Source of the DNA: Cricetomys ansorgei | Taxonomy: Eukaryota > Chordata > Mammalia > Rodentia > Nesomyidae | Assembly: GCA_026225945.1 (NCBI GenBank) | Contig: JAMJFZ010000114.1 | Span: forward strand, 1-64,000 | Length of the DNA stretch: 64,000 bases | Reading direction: 5' to 3' | Part shown: one piece after another, positions 20,517 to 32,513 of the stretch | Numbering within the stretch: the stretch's first letter is position 1 | Layout of the letters: each line of letters begins with the position of its first letter | The notes under the pieces: model-generated | The model's input: the letters and a program-made list of their open reading frames with translations, nothing else | What the model was told of the DNA's origin: nothing | Database searches by the model: none | Program-made: the position numbers and the translations under genes

Positions 20517-23400
20517 TCAGTCCCAGTCACTGTCCTCTGAGGAGGAGGAGGAGGAGACCCGAAGGTCCTCATAGAGGACACTCACTGGCACCTGGGAGCA
20601 GTGAGCTCCCTGGCTGTTCTCCAGGAAGGCGGGGCTCTCTGGGGAAGGTGTTTGCTTCTCCATGGGAAGCTCTGGGGTCATTGGCTGGAACCTGCAGCTC
20701 CAGGAATCACCTTCTTGTCTGGTGAAGATCATCCTCAGAGCTCCTGCTGCATGAGGTTCCGCAGAGGGCTGATGCGGTGAGTCCACACAGGGTCTGACCC
20801 AGATCAGAGCCGCCCTGCTCTGGAGCTGCTGTTGGTCAGTGCTGGGCAGCTGGCCTGGAGCTTCCCGGCTCATTGAAGATTCCAGGTGTTCTTGCATGGG
20901 AGGAGCCTGAATTTCTGTGGAGGCCTTGGAAAGAGGCCTTGCCTTGGTCTCTTCTGGCGGATTAGAGTGGACTCTGCGTTTTTTGGGGGGGTTCTGGCTC
21001 GGCTGCCTGGGGTCCAGGGAAGGATTTCTGCCTGAGACCCACATGCTGTGTGGAAGCATCTGTCTCTGCCTGGAAGAGTCCAGATGCTGTCTGGGCTGGG
21101 GTTTCCCACTGACGGTCCCAATGGGATCTTGCCCAGAACCTCTCCTGCACTCAGGAGTTATCCTCGGCCTGTTGAAGTGCTGTGAACAAGACAAACACAT
21201 GGAGAATCTGTGATGCCTTTGCCTGAGTAAAATCAAAGACTCTGAAAGCTAGGAAACAGACTCATTCGGGCAGCTGCTGGGATTCTCACAATAGTAAAAG
21301 TCAGTAGAAGCTCCCATTCAAGGGGATGTGATGGCCCACATCAGGTACCTAGGGGGTGGGAGGTGTTTGTGCTCTAGGTCGAGAACAGCCTCAGCCTCCC
21401 TGCAAAGGTCAGGTGACCCTCACTCCCATAACAGAAATGGGTCTGCACACGTACATGTGTTTGCTGTCATTGCGCAGAGGACACAAAACATTCCTATCCG
21501 GACAGACAGAGAGGAAGCTAGGAAGAAGGGCATATCATTCTTGGGTCAGGAGACACAATGAGATTCAGATTCCAACAACACTCTGCTCATCGTTCTAATC
21601 CCTTCACATGGCCTATGGAGACCACACAAGTCATTCTTAGAGGCCATGGCCGGAACCAGCCAAAGCTCACAGAGCTCTAGGGGCCAACAGGTCAGATTGG
21701 AAGAAAGAGGTGCCTTTCCTCTCCTTAGCGTTCTCCAAGGCAAGTCTAGATTTTAGACAGTTGTAGCTCATCCTAACTAGGGTTTCTAGAGCTAGTAGAG
21801 TCAGCCTGTCCACAGTTACTCTTACAAAGAAACCCTGAAATGCTAGCTGATTCAGTTGGTCAGAGAGAGCTTTGGTCCACTATGGTCTTGGCGAAAAACA
21901 TGGCAGCCGGGGGGCAGACATCGTACTGGAGGTGGAGCCTCCAGGTCTGGAGATCAACTATCATGAAGACAAAGAATGCCAGAGAGATTCTCCATCTGGC
22001 TCCAACCCTGGGGAGACCTCAAGGCCCACACCCAGGGACATACTTCCTCCAGACAAGCCACACAGACTCCATCAAGGCCATACTCCCCAATAGCTCCACC
22101 CTCTGTGACCCTCCATTTTCACGCAAACCCCCACACTCCAGAAACCATGGGTTCCAGAAGCAGCACCCGATCTCTGGAGAGACAGCAAGGTCACCAGAAA
22201 GCTAGGAGAGCACTTCTGTTTGGAATCCTTCTGCCAATCAGAAGGATTGACGACCTAGGGTCCAAGATCAAAGTCCATGCTCGAGGACAGCTGAACTGAA
22301 CCCTGGCCACCCTCAAGGACAGCTGCTCTACAAATGGGAGCCCACAATGCGGAGGCTCGCTCACTCATCCAGACCCATGTCAATGGGAAACTATGACAAT
22401 GCCTCATAGGATCCTTGCTGCCACCTGGAGCGTTTCAGGAATCAGACACACACGGGGCATGCACTGAGGATAAGAGGGGAGCAGAGAGGCCAGAGGGCAG
22501 GCGGAGGCCAGAGCACAGGGAATGGACTTACGGGAACACAGGCTTGGCTCTTGCTGCCAGACAGGTTGAGTGGCTGGCCTCTCCTTTGCTGAGCCTTGGG
22601 AGGTTTGGGGACAGGAGCCTTCCCCTGCTGCTCTTGGACCCTGTGGGACAGACAGTGGTGCGGGCACAAGTCAGACCCCCTCTCAGATGCACAGACTGGC
22701 TTGCAGCAGCTCTCTGACCCTTTCAGGCTTTGGGGACTGAGAGAGGACCCACGCTTGTTGTCTCCGCTGAGCTTGGGGCCACCTAGAGCCTTCCCTCTTG
22801 CAAGACCATTCCCCTTTTCCCCAAAACTCACCTCTGTCTGGTGGCTTGATGGGGTGCCTGGTCTCTCTCAGTCTGGCTCATGGGCCCTGGCCTCTGGGGA
22901 CGCAGGGGCCGGCCAGGAGACCGGTTCTCCTTCTCCTCCTTGGATGGCAGAGGCTGTGCCACTAAGACCACAGAGCCGCACCTGATGGGGCACCTCCTGT
23001 TCCCTGCCTTGTGGCCAAAGGCCCCACAGTCTCTGCATTTCACCTGTGAATGGCAAAGGGGATGCAGTGTAGCTCCCAGCTGGCTGGCTCCTTAAGACCC
23101 TATTGAGACTTGAAGCCCTGTCTGAGCAGTCTTCTCAGCCGACAGCCCAGAACTCAAACTCGCAGGTGTGTGACAACACCCAAGAGCCTGTCTCCCCCAG
23201 CCTCAGCCCCAGACACCTACATCCTCAGTGTTTGCTGACACCTATAGGGCTCTGCTTACCCTAGGGTTCTCTTCTTCCGCCGGGGGAACCTTCAGGGCCA
23301 TGGGGCCTCTTGGCCCACTCTGCACTCTCTGAGCAAGAGGGCTCCTGTGGCCCTGGACCTTCACGAGGGCTGCCTGTCTGCTCTTTGAAGGTGGCTTCAT
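20517..23400 (-). CDS. Fam90a: FAM90A-family zinc-knuckle protein, gene 1 (374 aa, 4 coding exons)
   Basis: Exons are 23260-23400 (start ATG), 22832-23043, 22532-22640 and 20517-21179, each with GT/AG borders; joined length is 1125 nt with matching phases (0, 2, 0). Residues 1-47 form a basic leader ending in EEENPR (human FAM90A1, from memory, ends this exon in DEEDPR). Residues 50-65 are a CX2CX4HX6C zinc knuckle (C50, C53, H58, C65), the variant also seen in TAF1. KKRR at 220-223 within PPKKRRV resembles an SV40-type nuclear signal. The tail is VLYEDLRV, six serines, EDSDWD, an acidic phosphoserine-like end conserved with human. Human FAM90A1 is longer (about 464 aa), mainly in the low-complexity middle. 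Function is unestablished; a nuclear nucleic-acid- or protein-binding role is inference. The start has A at -3 and sits 26 bases after an acceptor at 23427. Coding residue 6 is K. Paralog identity is unresolved. Confidence 0.88.
21740..22160 (+). mobile_element. L1/Lx-related repeat in intron 3
   Basis: The series 'ctaactagggtttct', 'ggtccactatggtc', 'aacatggcagcc', 'cccacacccagggacatact' and 'tcctccagacaagccacac' follows the order of a very abundant mouse repeat that I associate with L1/Lx 3' sequence. The same insertion sits in intron 3 of every unit (from about 27734, 33737, 39731, 45745, 51768, 57779 and 63798), so it predates amplification. Family assignment is from memory and uncertain. 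Confidence 0.5.
22224..22248. other. Perfect 10-bp inverted repeat in intron 3
   Basis: 'aatccttctg' and 'cagaaggatt' flank a 5-base 'ccaat' loop. The hairpin is present in all copies examined (for example 28218-28242 and 34221-34245). No function is assigned. Confidence 0.8.
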
Positions 23401-24377
23401 CTTCTGCTACTCTTGGTTTGGATTTCCTGAATCAACAGGAGATAAAGTGTTTTGATCCGGAAACTTCAACAGAGTGACCTGACAACACCATGGGGCCTGC
23501 TGCTGGCTAGGAAATGGCGATGCAGTGTGTGTGCACCTCCCAAGCCTGTCTTTACTGGGGCATGTGTCCTTGAAATGGGATTGTCCTGGCCATGCTCCTC
23601 TTGAGGATTGATCAGTGACACACACATCCTCAGGAGGCTGGCTCAAACTGCACTGACAAGATGGAGCTTGAGCCATTCCTTACAAAGTCCCATCAAGGAG
23701 AGCTGAAACCACTTTATCTCTTTCTTAGTGCAGACAACACTACTCACATCACAATATTTCTCTTTTAATTCAGTTCCATTGTCCAAGCTCTTCGTTAGAT
23801 GTACTCATGGCTTTTCCCCAGTTTTATTTTTTATTTTATTTGTATTTTTTGAGTCTGTCGGTATTGCTTTTGTGGAATTATTCTTGAGTGTGTATTTGTG
23901 TGTGTGTGTGTTTGAGTGTGTGTGTGTGTGTGTGTTTGTTTCTGGATTCCTTCATGAGGCCTAGCACAATTCAGGTGTGTCTTTTAGCTCTGTCTTCCAA
24001 CCTAAGTCCTGTCATGCCTTATTTTCACTCAGGATTTTTCAGAAATTTTCTAATGTGTCCTTGAATTTATAATGTGCCCAAGTTAGCCTCTACCCACAAA
24101 AGCGCTTTAAGTTTCTGTTGTTTCATTTACTTCTAACTTCCCTGTGATTCAGGGAGTTGACAATACCAAGTCATAGAGTGCCTAACACACTTTATCCCGA
24201 TCCTATGTCAGGAATATCAGTGTTTTGAGACCTTCTTTGATACTCACATGGAATTTCTAAAGGCAGGTAAGAATTAGGACCTCGGCTAGAGCAAGCGAAC
24301 AACTTGGCCTTGTAGCCCACTACAGCCTGGGTTGAGGAGGAGCAAGCTCTCGATGGCCTTGCTTCTGGGAGACTCAC

Positions 24378-24935
24378 CTTCCGAGTGCAGCAGAACAACC
24401 TCCAAATCTCCAAGCACAGTTTCGAAGGAAGGTGCCGGAGGAGTCCTTCAGGAGAGTAGAAGGCTGCTTTCCCTACTGGAAACGCCTCCTCTTCTGTCAG
24501 TCTAGAATGCTGGATGTCAGGGTAGGGGCTGGTCTTCAGCAGAAAGTGGTATCCCAAAGGAATAAGTTGTAGTGGAAGCAGCAAAGGGGGTGGGCTTGCT
24601 TGCCCCTTGCTGCCAGCAGCTCAAATGAAAAGCTGTCTGTGATTTTCCCAGGAAGGTGTGGCCTAAAGGAAAGGTGTGTCTGCTTTACCCAATGAGCATT
24701 CAGAGAGTGTGTGTCCACCCAGCGGAGGCACAAATAAACAGCTTTACCCTTTCTAGGTCTTAACACTCATCTCTTGCTGACTGGATGGTCTGGAACCGTG
24801 TCCACCCCAGCAGGCAGCCAGTAGACCACCACTATTGTTTGAGCCAAAAGTAGAGCGAAGGGTGCTTCTTCGCTTGGGGTGCACCTCTGGCAACAAATTC
24901 AAGGAAGTCTGGGAACTCTGGTGAGTCATCCAATC
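24378..24935 (-). promoter_or_regulatory. 5' leader exon and putative promoter block, gene 1
   Basis: On the minus strand CTCGGAAG is followed by GTGAGT, a consensus donor ending a leader exon at 24378; it would splice to the acceptor at 23427. An ATG at 24584 opens a 69-codon frame across this exon. The block further upstream contains an inverted CCAAT (24930-24934) next to an AP-1 type TGACTCA (24922-24928), a CCAAT-like element near 24690 and C-rich stretches, but no TATA box. The start site cannot be placed. The block may derive from an LTR. Its presence in every unit suggests each gene has its own promoter. Confidence 0.5.
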
Positions 24936-26118
24936 GAACAATAATAGCCTGAGTGGAAAATGAAGGCTCTAAAGCAGAGAAATCATTGCCCCACAAACAA
25001 ACAAACAAACAAATATACAAAGAAACACACCAACAAACCAAACCATAGAAAGCATTCCTAAGCCTAAACAGGAGAATTCTATCAAGATCTAGAGGCGATT
25101 AGCATACCAAACACACTAGAACCGAAAGGAAAGTTCCTGAGCCCACACCTAAGGATCAAAACTTGAACCCTACAGGTCAAAGAGAGGATAATAAAAGCAG
25201 CAAGAGCAAAAGACAAACCTATGAAAGTAGAGCCATTAGAAAGAGATGTCAGTTCAATGTAGAGACTCTAAGGGCCACAAGGGCCTGGACAGATGTGGAA
25301 CAAACTCTTCTCTGAGCCCAGATGCCAGCCCAGACGATTATACCCAGACAAACTATCCACTACAATCCTAGGAGGTAATGAGATAAGACATTCTGTGTGA
25401 AAAGCAAGCTCCTTGTGTGCTAACCCTCCTTCCTCAGGGGTGAGGATTTTGGATTTCCTGTATCAGAAGAACACAACATAGTTTTAACTGGGAAACAAAA
25501 GGAAATGTCACGAGGAGCATATGTGGTGTGCTTTTGGCCATTCCTGTGATCCCACCTCGAAGCCTTGTGCGACCCAGGTTTAGGTCCTGGGAATTGAAAC
25601 CTTGCGGTAATGTGTCCTTGTAGAATGATCCCAGATGTCAAAATCTGTTCAAGAACATATACTTAAGAGACTGCCGTGACCCTCCCACCCAAGATTCACC
25701 TGCCAACCCCATATTCATTCCCAGAACACTTGTATGCTTCTCACTTCTCATCTGAAGGAAAATTGGTTCAAGAGGCACAGCTGAGGTCTAAGTATCTGCT
25801 CCTGGTGTCTCCATGGGTGCCCTGACCTTGAGAGGCCAGAGAGTCATCCTGTGTTGTTCCTGTAACAGGTTTCTGGAAGTCAAGGAGGTCAGAGTCTTCC
25901 CTGCCAAAGCTCTTCCTTCCAAGGCAGGGCCTGAGGAAGGACTGGCCTGTCACTGTGTGACCTTATGTTCACAGGGGTGAGGGACCCTGTGGACAGTGTC
26001 CACGGTTGTGTTGAGTGCCACTCATGTTTGTGGATTGGTGTGGGACCTTGGGTAGTGTCCAAAACCCCATGAGGTTAGCATGAGAACAGCAGTGCAGACT
26101 ATAGATTTGGGAAAACAA

Positions 26119-26124
26119 TTTATT
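26119..26124 (-). terminator. Polyadenylation signal AATAAA, gene 2
   Basis: Located 387 bases past the stop codon of gene 2; same context as in unit 1. Confidence 0.75.
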
Positions 26125-26510
26125 GATCACAGGGGAAAATGTCTTACAAGGTGACAACGGGTGTTTAATTGTTAACAGCAAAGTTACTTAGAAGAGAATA
26201 TGTGTTGTAGGTCCCTGCTACTGACAATGGGCCTGCTTGACTTGGTCCAGGTGCTTTCCATTGGCACCCTCAGAGTCCAGAGTCCACACAGAGGTGAAGC
26301 TTCTGCTGAGAGCCGTCACTCCAAACATGATAGGAGTTCTCAGGGGTGCAGTTCCTCTCAGGGTCAGTCAGCCAGCTCTCACCTTCACAAGAGGAGGTGC
26401 CTTCCCAGTAGTGCCTCTTTGACCAGAGGAGAAGGCCACAGTGTGCCCCTCTGGAAACCTCCTTCGGTCTGAGCTAGCTCGGAGATGCCAAAGTCATCCC
26501 ACCTGGAGGC

Positions 26511-29390
26511 TCAGTCCCAGTCACTGTCCTCTGAGGAGGAGGAGGAGGAGACCCGAAGGTCCTCATAGAGGACACTCACTGGCACCTGGGAGCAGTGAGC
26601 TCCCTGGCTGTTCTCCAGGAAGGCGGGGCTCTCTGGGGAAGGTGTTTGCTTCTCCATGGGAAGCTCTGGGGTCATTGGCTGGAACCTGCAGCTCCAGGAA
26701 TCACCTTCTTGTCTGGTGAAGATCATCCTCAGAGCTCCTGCTGCATGAGGTTCCGCAGAGGGCTGATGCGGTGAGTCCACACAGGGTCTGACCCAGATCA
26801 GAGCCGCCCTGCTCTGGAGCTGCTGTTGGTCAGTGCTGGGCAGCTGGCCTGGAGCTTCCCGGCTCATTGAAGATTCCAGGTGTTCTTGCATGGGAGGAGC
26901 CTGAATTTCTGTGGAGGCCTTGGAAAGAGGCCTTGCCTTGGTCTCTTCTGGCGGATTAGAGTGGACTCTGCGTTTTTTGGGGGGGTTCTGGCTCGGCTGC
27001 CTGGGGTCCAGGGAAGGATTTCTGCCTGAGACCCACATGCTGTGTGGAAGCATCTGTCTCTGCCTGGAAGAGTCCAGATGCTGTCTGGGCTGGGGTTTCC
27101 CACTGACGGTCCCAATGGGATCTTGCCCAGAACCTCTCCTGCACTCAGGAGTTATCCTCGGCCTGTTGAAGTGCTGTGAACAAGACAAACACATGGAGAA
27201 TCTGTGATGCCTTTGCCTGAGTAAAATCAAAGACTCTGAAAGCTAGGAAACAGACTCATTCGGGCAGCTGCTGGGATTCTCACAATAGTAAAAGTCAGTA
27301 GAAGCTCCCATTCAAGGGGATGTGATGGCCCACATCAGGTACCTAGGGGGTGGGAGGTGTTTGTGCTCTAGGTCGAGAACAGCCTCAGCCTCCCTGCAAA
27401 GGTCAGGTGACCCTCACTCCCATAACAGAAATGGGTCTGCACACGTACATGTGTTTGCTGTCATTGCGCAGAGGACACAAAACATTCCTATCCGGACAGA
27501 CAGAGAGGAAGCTAGGAAGAAGGGCATATCATTCTTGGGTCAGGAGACACAATGAGATTCAGATTCCAACAACACTCTGCTCATCGTTCTAATCCCTTCA
27601 CATGGCCTATGGAGACCACACAAGTCATTCTTAGAGGCCATGGCCGGAACCAGCCAAAGCTCACAGAGCTCTAGGGGCCAACAGGTCAGATTGGAAGAAA
27701 GAGGTGCCTTTCCTCTCCTTAGCGTTCTCCAAGGCAAGTCTAGATTTTAGACAGTTGTAGCTCATGCTAACTAGGGTTTCTAGAGCTAGTAGAGTCAGCC
27801 TGTCCACAGTTACTCTTACAAAGAAACCCTGAAATGCTAGCTGATTCAGTTGGTCAGAGAGAGCTTTGGTCCACTATGGTCTTGGCGAAAAACATGGCAG
27901 CCGGGGGGCAGACATCGTACTGGAGGTGGAGCCTCCAGGTCTGGAGATCAACTATCATGAAGACAAAGAATGCCAGAGAGATTCTCCATCTGGCTCCAAC
28001 CCTGGGGAGACCTCAAGGCCCACACCCAGGGACATACTTCCTCCAGACAAGCCACACAGACTCCATCAAGGCCATACTCCCCAATAGCTCCACCCTCTGT
28101 GACCCTCCATTTTCACGCAAACCCCCACACTCCAGAAACCATGGGTTCCAGAAGCAGCACCCGATCTCTGGAGAGACAGCAAGGTCACCAGAAAGCTAGG
28201 AGAGCACTTCTGTTTGGAATCCTTCTGCCAATCAGAAGGATTGACGACCTAGGGTCCAAGATCAAAGTCCATGCTCGAGGACAGCTGAACTGAACCCTGG
28301 CCACCCTCAAGGACAGCTGCTCTACAAATGGGAGCCCACAATGCGGAGGCTCGCTCACTCATCCAGACCCATGTCAATGGGAAACTATGACAATGCCTCA
28401 TAGGATCCTTGCTGCCACCTGGAGCGTTTCAGGAATCAGACACGGGGCATGCACTGAGGATAAGAGGGGAGCAGAGAGGCCAGAGGGCAGGCGGAGGCCA
28501 GAGCACAGGGAATGGACTTACGGGAACACAGGCTTGGCTCTTGCTGCCAGACAGGTTGAGTGGCTGGCCTCTCCTTTGCTGAGCCTTGGGAGGTTTGGGG
28601 ACAGGAGCCTTCCCCTGCTGCTCTTGGACCCTGTGGGACAGACAGTGGTGCGGGCACAAGTCAGACCCCCTCTCAGATGCACAGACTGGCTTGCAGCAGC
28701 TCTCTGACCCTTTCAGGCTTTGGGGACTGAGAGAGGACCCACGCTTGTTGTCTCCGCTGAGCTTGGGGCCACCTAGAGCCTTCCCTCTTGCCAGACCATT
28801 CCCCTTTTCCCCAAAACTCACCTCTGTCTGGTGGCTTGATGGGGTGCCTGGTCTCTCTCAGTCTGGCTCATGGGCCCTGGCCTCTGGGGACGCAGGGGCC
28901 GGCCAGGAGACCGGTTCTCCTTCTCCTCCTTGGATGGCAGAGGCTGTGCCACTAAGACCACAGAGCCGCACCTGATGGGGCACCTCCTGTTCCCTGCCTT
29001 GTGGCCAAAGGCCCCACAGTCTCTGCATTTCACCTGTGAATGGCAAAGGGGATGCAGTGTAGCTCCCAGCTGGCTGGCTCCTTAAGACCCTATTGAGACT
29101 TGAAGCCCTGTCTGAGCAGTCTTCTCAGCCGACAGCCCAGAACTCAAACTCGCAGGTGTGTGACAACACCCAAGAGCCTGTCTCCCCCAGCCTCAGCCCC
29201 AGACACCTACATCCTCAGTGTTTGCTGACACCTATAGGGCTCTGCTTACCCTAGGGTTCTCTTCTTCCGCCGGGGGAACCTTCAGGGCCATGGGGCCTCT
29301 TGGCCCACTCTGCACTCTCTGAGCAAGAGGGCTCCTGTGGCCCTGGACCTTCACGAGGGCTGCCTGTCTGCTCTTTGAAGGTGGCTTCAT
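26511..29390 (-). CDS. Fam90a: FAM90A-family zinc-knuckle protein, gene 2 (374 aa)
   Basis: Exons are 29250-29390, 28822-29033, 28522-28630 and 26511-27173. As far as I could compare, the predicted protein equals that of gene 1, including K at residue 6 and a six-serine C-terminal run. All splice dinucleotides and phases are kept, so the gene looks intact. Its leader exon ends at 30380 and its polyadenylation signal is at 26119. The gap between the upstream block of gene 1 and this gene's 3' end is only about 1.2 kb, made of CAAA repeat, L1 relic and spacer. The acceptor before exon 1 has a single substitution ('ttggttcag' instead of 'ttgattcag') that should not disturb splicing. Confidence 0.88.
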
Positions 29391-29903
29391 CTTCTGCTAC
29401 TCTTGGTTTGGATTTCCTGAACCAACAGGAGATAAAGTGTTTTGATCCGGAAACTTCAACAGAGTGACCTGACAACACCATGGGGCCTGCTGCTGGCTAG
29501 GAAATGGCGATGCAGTGTGTGTGCACCTCCCAAGCCTGTCTTAACTGGGGCATGTGTCCTTGAAATGGGATTGTCCTGGCCATGCTCCTCTTGAGGATTG
29601 ATCAGTGACACACACATCCTCAGGAGGCTGGCTCAAACTGCACTGACAAGATGGAGCTTGAGCCATTCCTTACAAAGTCCCATCAAGGAGAGCTGAAACC
29701 ACTTTATCTCTTTCTTAGTGCAGACAACACTACTCACATCACAATATTTCTCTTTTAATTCAGTTCCATTGTCCAAGCTCTTCGTTAGATGTACTCATGG
29801 CTTTTCCCCAGTTTTATTTTTTATTTTATTTGTATTTTTTGAGTCTGTCGGTATTGCTTTTGTGGAATTATTCTTGAGTGTGTATTTGTGTGTGTGTGTG
29901 TTT

Positions 29904-29940
<37 letters not shown>

Positions 29941-30379
29941 TTTCTGGATTCCTTCATGAGGCCTAGCACAATTCAGGTGTGTCTTTTAGCTCTGTCTTCC
30001 AACCTAAGTCCTGTCATGCCTTATTTTCACTCAGGATTTTTCAGAAATTTTCTAATGTGTCCTTGAATTTATAATGTGCCCAAGTTAGCCTCTACCCACA
30101 AAAGCGCTTTAAGTTTCTGTTGTTTCATTTACTTCTAACTTCCCTGTGATTCAGGGAGTTGACAATACCAAGTCATAGAGTGCCTAACACACTTTATCCC
30201 GATCCTATGTCAGGAATATCAGTGTTTTGAGACCTTCTTTGATACTCACATGGAATTTCTAAAGGCAGGTAAGAATTAGGACCTCGGCTAGAGCAAGCGA
30301 ACAACTTGGCCTTGTAGCCCACTACAGCCTGGGTTGAGGAGGAGCAAGCTCTCGATGGCCTTGCTTCTGGGAGACTCAC

Positions 30380-30937
30380 CTTCCGAGTGCAGCAGAACAA
30401 CCTCCAAATCTCCAAGCACAGTTTCGAAGGAAGGTGCCGGAGGAGTCCTTCAGGAGAGTAGAAGGCTGCTTTCCCTACTGAAAACGCCTCCTCTTCTGTC
30501 AGTCTAGCATGCTGGATGTCAGGGTAGGGGCTGGTCTTCAGCAGAAAGTGGTATCCCAAAGGAATAAGTTGTAGTGGAAGCAGCAAAGGGAGTGGGCTTG
30601 CTTGCCCCTTGCTGCCAGCAGCTCAAATGAAAAGCTGTCTGTGATTTTCCCAGGAAGGTGTGGCCTAAAGGAAAGGTGTGTCTGCTTTACCCAATGAGCA
30701 TTCAGAGAGTGTGTGTCCACCCAGCGGAGGCACAAATAAACAGCTTTACCCTTTCTAGGTCTTAACACTCATCTCTTGCTGACTGGATGGTCTGGGACCG
30801 TGTCCACCCCAGCAGGCAGCCAGTAGACCACCACTATTGTTTGAGCCAAAAGTAGAGCCAAGGGTGCTTCTTGGCTTGGGGTGCACCTCTGGCAACAAAT
30901 TCAAGGAAGTCTGGGAACTCTGGTGAGTCATCCAATC
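30380..30937 (-). promoter_or_regulatory. 5' leader exon and putative promoter block, gene 2
   Basis: The donor follows 30380. AP-1 type motif at 30924-30930 and CCAAT at 30932-30936. The 69-codon upstream frame (ATG at 30586) is open, with P-to-S and S-to-A substitutions relative to unit 1. Confidence 0.5.
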
Positions 30938-32121
30938 GAACAATAATAGCCTGAGTGGAAAATGAAGGCTCTAAAGCAGAGAAATCATTGCCCCACAAAC
31001 AAACAAACAAACAAATATACAAAGAAACACACCAACAAACCAAACCATAGAAAGCATTCCTAAGCCTAAACAGGAGAATTCTATCAAGATCTAGAGGCGA
31101 TTAGCATACCAAACACACTAGAACCGAAAGGAAAGTTCCTGAGCCCACACCTAAGGATCAAAACTTGAACCCTACAGGTCAAAGAGAGGATAATAAAAGC
31201 AGCAAGAGCAAAAGACAAACCTATGAAAGTAGAGCCATTAGAAAGAGATGTCAGTTCAATGTAGAGACTCTAAGGGCCACAAGGGCCTGGACAGATGTGG
31301 AACAAACTCTTCTCTGAGCACAGATGCCAGCCCAGACGATTATACCCAGACAAACTATCCACTACAATCCTAGGAGGTAATGAGATAAGACATTCTGTGT
31401 GAAAAGCAAGCTCCTTGTGTGCTAACCCTCCTTCCTCAGGGGTGAGGATTTTGGATTTCCTGTATCAGAAGAACACAACATAGTTTTAACTGGGAAACAA
31501 AAAGGAAATGTCACGAGGAGCATATGTGGTGTGCTTTTGGCCATTCCTGTGATCCCACCTAGAAGCCTTGTGCGACCCAGGTTTAGGTCCTGGGAATTGA
31601 AACCTTGCGGTAATGTGTCCTTGTAGAATGATCCCAGATGTCAAAATCTGTTCAAGAACATATACTTAAGAGACTGCCGTGACCCTCCCACCCAAGATTC
31701 ACCTGCCAACCCCATATTCATTCCCAGAACACTTGTATGCTTCTCACTTCTCATCTGAAGGAAAATTGGTTCAAGAGGCACAGCTGAGGTCTAAGTATCT
31801 GCTCCTGGTGTCTCCATGGGTGCCCTGACCTTGAGAGGCCAGAGAGTCATCCTGTGTTGTTCCTGTAACAGGTTTCTGGAAGTCAAGGAGGTCAGAGTCT
31901 TCCCTGCCAAAGCTCTTCCTTCCAAGGCAGGGCCTGAGGAAGGACTGGCCTGTCACTGTGTGACCTTATGTTCACAGGGGTGAGGGACCCTGTGGACAGT
32001 GTCCACAGTTGTGTTGAGTGCCACTCATGTTTGTGGATTGGTGTGGGACCTTGGGTAGTGTCCAAAACCCCATGAGGTTAGCATGAGAACAGCAGTGCAG
32101 ACTATAGATTTGGGAAAACAA

Positions 32122-32127
32122 TTTATT
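32122..32127 (-). terminator. Polyadenylation signal AATAAA, gene 3
   Basis: Located 387 bases past the stop codon of gene 3. Confidence 0.75.
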
Positions 32128-32513
32128 GATCACAGGGGAAAATGTCTTACAAGGTGACAACGGGTGTTTAATTGTTAACAGCAAAGTTACTTAGAAGAGA
32201 ATATGTGTTGTAGGTCCCTGCTACTGACAATGGGCCTGCTTGACTTGATCCAGGTGCTTTCCATTGGCACCCTCAGAGTCCAGAGTCCACACAGAGGTGA
32301 AGCTTCTGCTGAGAGCCGTCACTCCAAACATGATAGGAGTTCTCAGGGGTGCAGTTCCTCTCAGTGTCAGTCAGCCAGCTCTCACCTTCACAAGAGGAGG
32401 TGCCTTCCCAGTAGTGCCTCTTTGACCAGAGGAGAAGGCCACAGTGTGCCCCTCTGGAAACCTCCTTCGGTCTGAGCTCGCTCGGAGATGCCAAAGTCAT
32501 CCCACCTGGAGGC

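Larger units (their letters stand above)
20131..26118 (-). repeat. Array unit 1 (5988 bp)
   Basis: The unit is bounded here by successive polyadenylation signals. Order on the plus strand: 3' UTR, last exon, intron 3 with an L1-like insertion (about 21740-22160), exons 3, 2 and 1, an intron holding the GT tract (about 23886-23937; longest run (TG)9), leader exon, upstream block, CAAA run (24992-25012), L1 ORF1-like fragment (25085-25410), spacer. It is the left-most full unit. It shares a 3'-UTR state with the small units ('gagctcggag' without the 4-bp insertion seen in units 2-8) and has a private 4-bp 'acac' expansion near 22447. Confidence 0.95.
26119..32121 (-). repeat. Array unit 2 (6003 bp)
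   Basis: Same layout as unit 1. GT tract about 29880-29937 (longest run (TG)15), L1 ORF1-like piece about 31087-31413, CAAA run about 30994-31016. The 3' UTR has 'gagctagctcgg', a 4-bp insertion intermediate between unit 1 and the 'gagctcgctcgg' of units 3-8. One extra A occurs in an A run near 31499. Confidence 0.95.

Noticed and set aside
20517..21236. 239-codon minus-strand frame as a single-exon gene
   Set aside because: The first 19 codons lie in the intron, upstream of a good polypyrimidine tract and CAG acceptor at 21180. The exon from 21179 fits the phase of exon 3.
22596..22985. 129-codon plus-strand frame repeated in every unit
   Set aside because: It is antisense to exons 2 and 3 and recurs only because the unit recurs; no independent signal for expression.
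22828..23043. Retroviral Gag-type zinc knuckle in each unit
   Set aside because: Spacing is CX2CX4HX6C, not the Gag CX2CX4HX4C. It lies in a spliced exon with phases fitting the FAM90A exons, and no pol or LTR pair accompanies it.
24192..24584. 130-codon minus-strand frame repeated in most units as a separate gene
   Set aside because: Its second half runs past a strong GTGAGT donor, and single-base indels break it in units 5 and 6. The first half is more likely leader exon.
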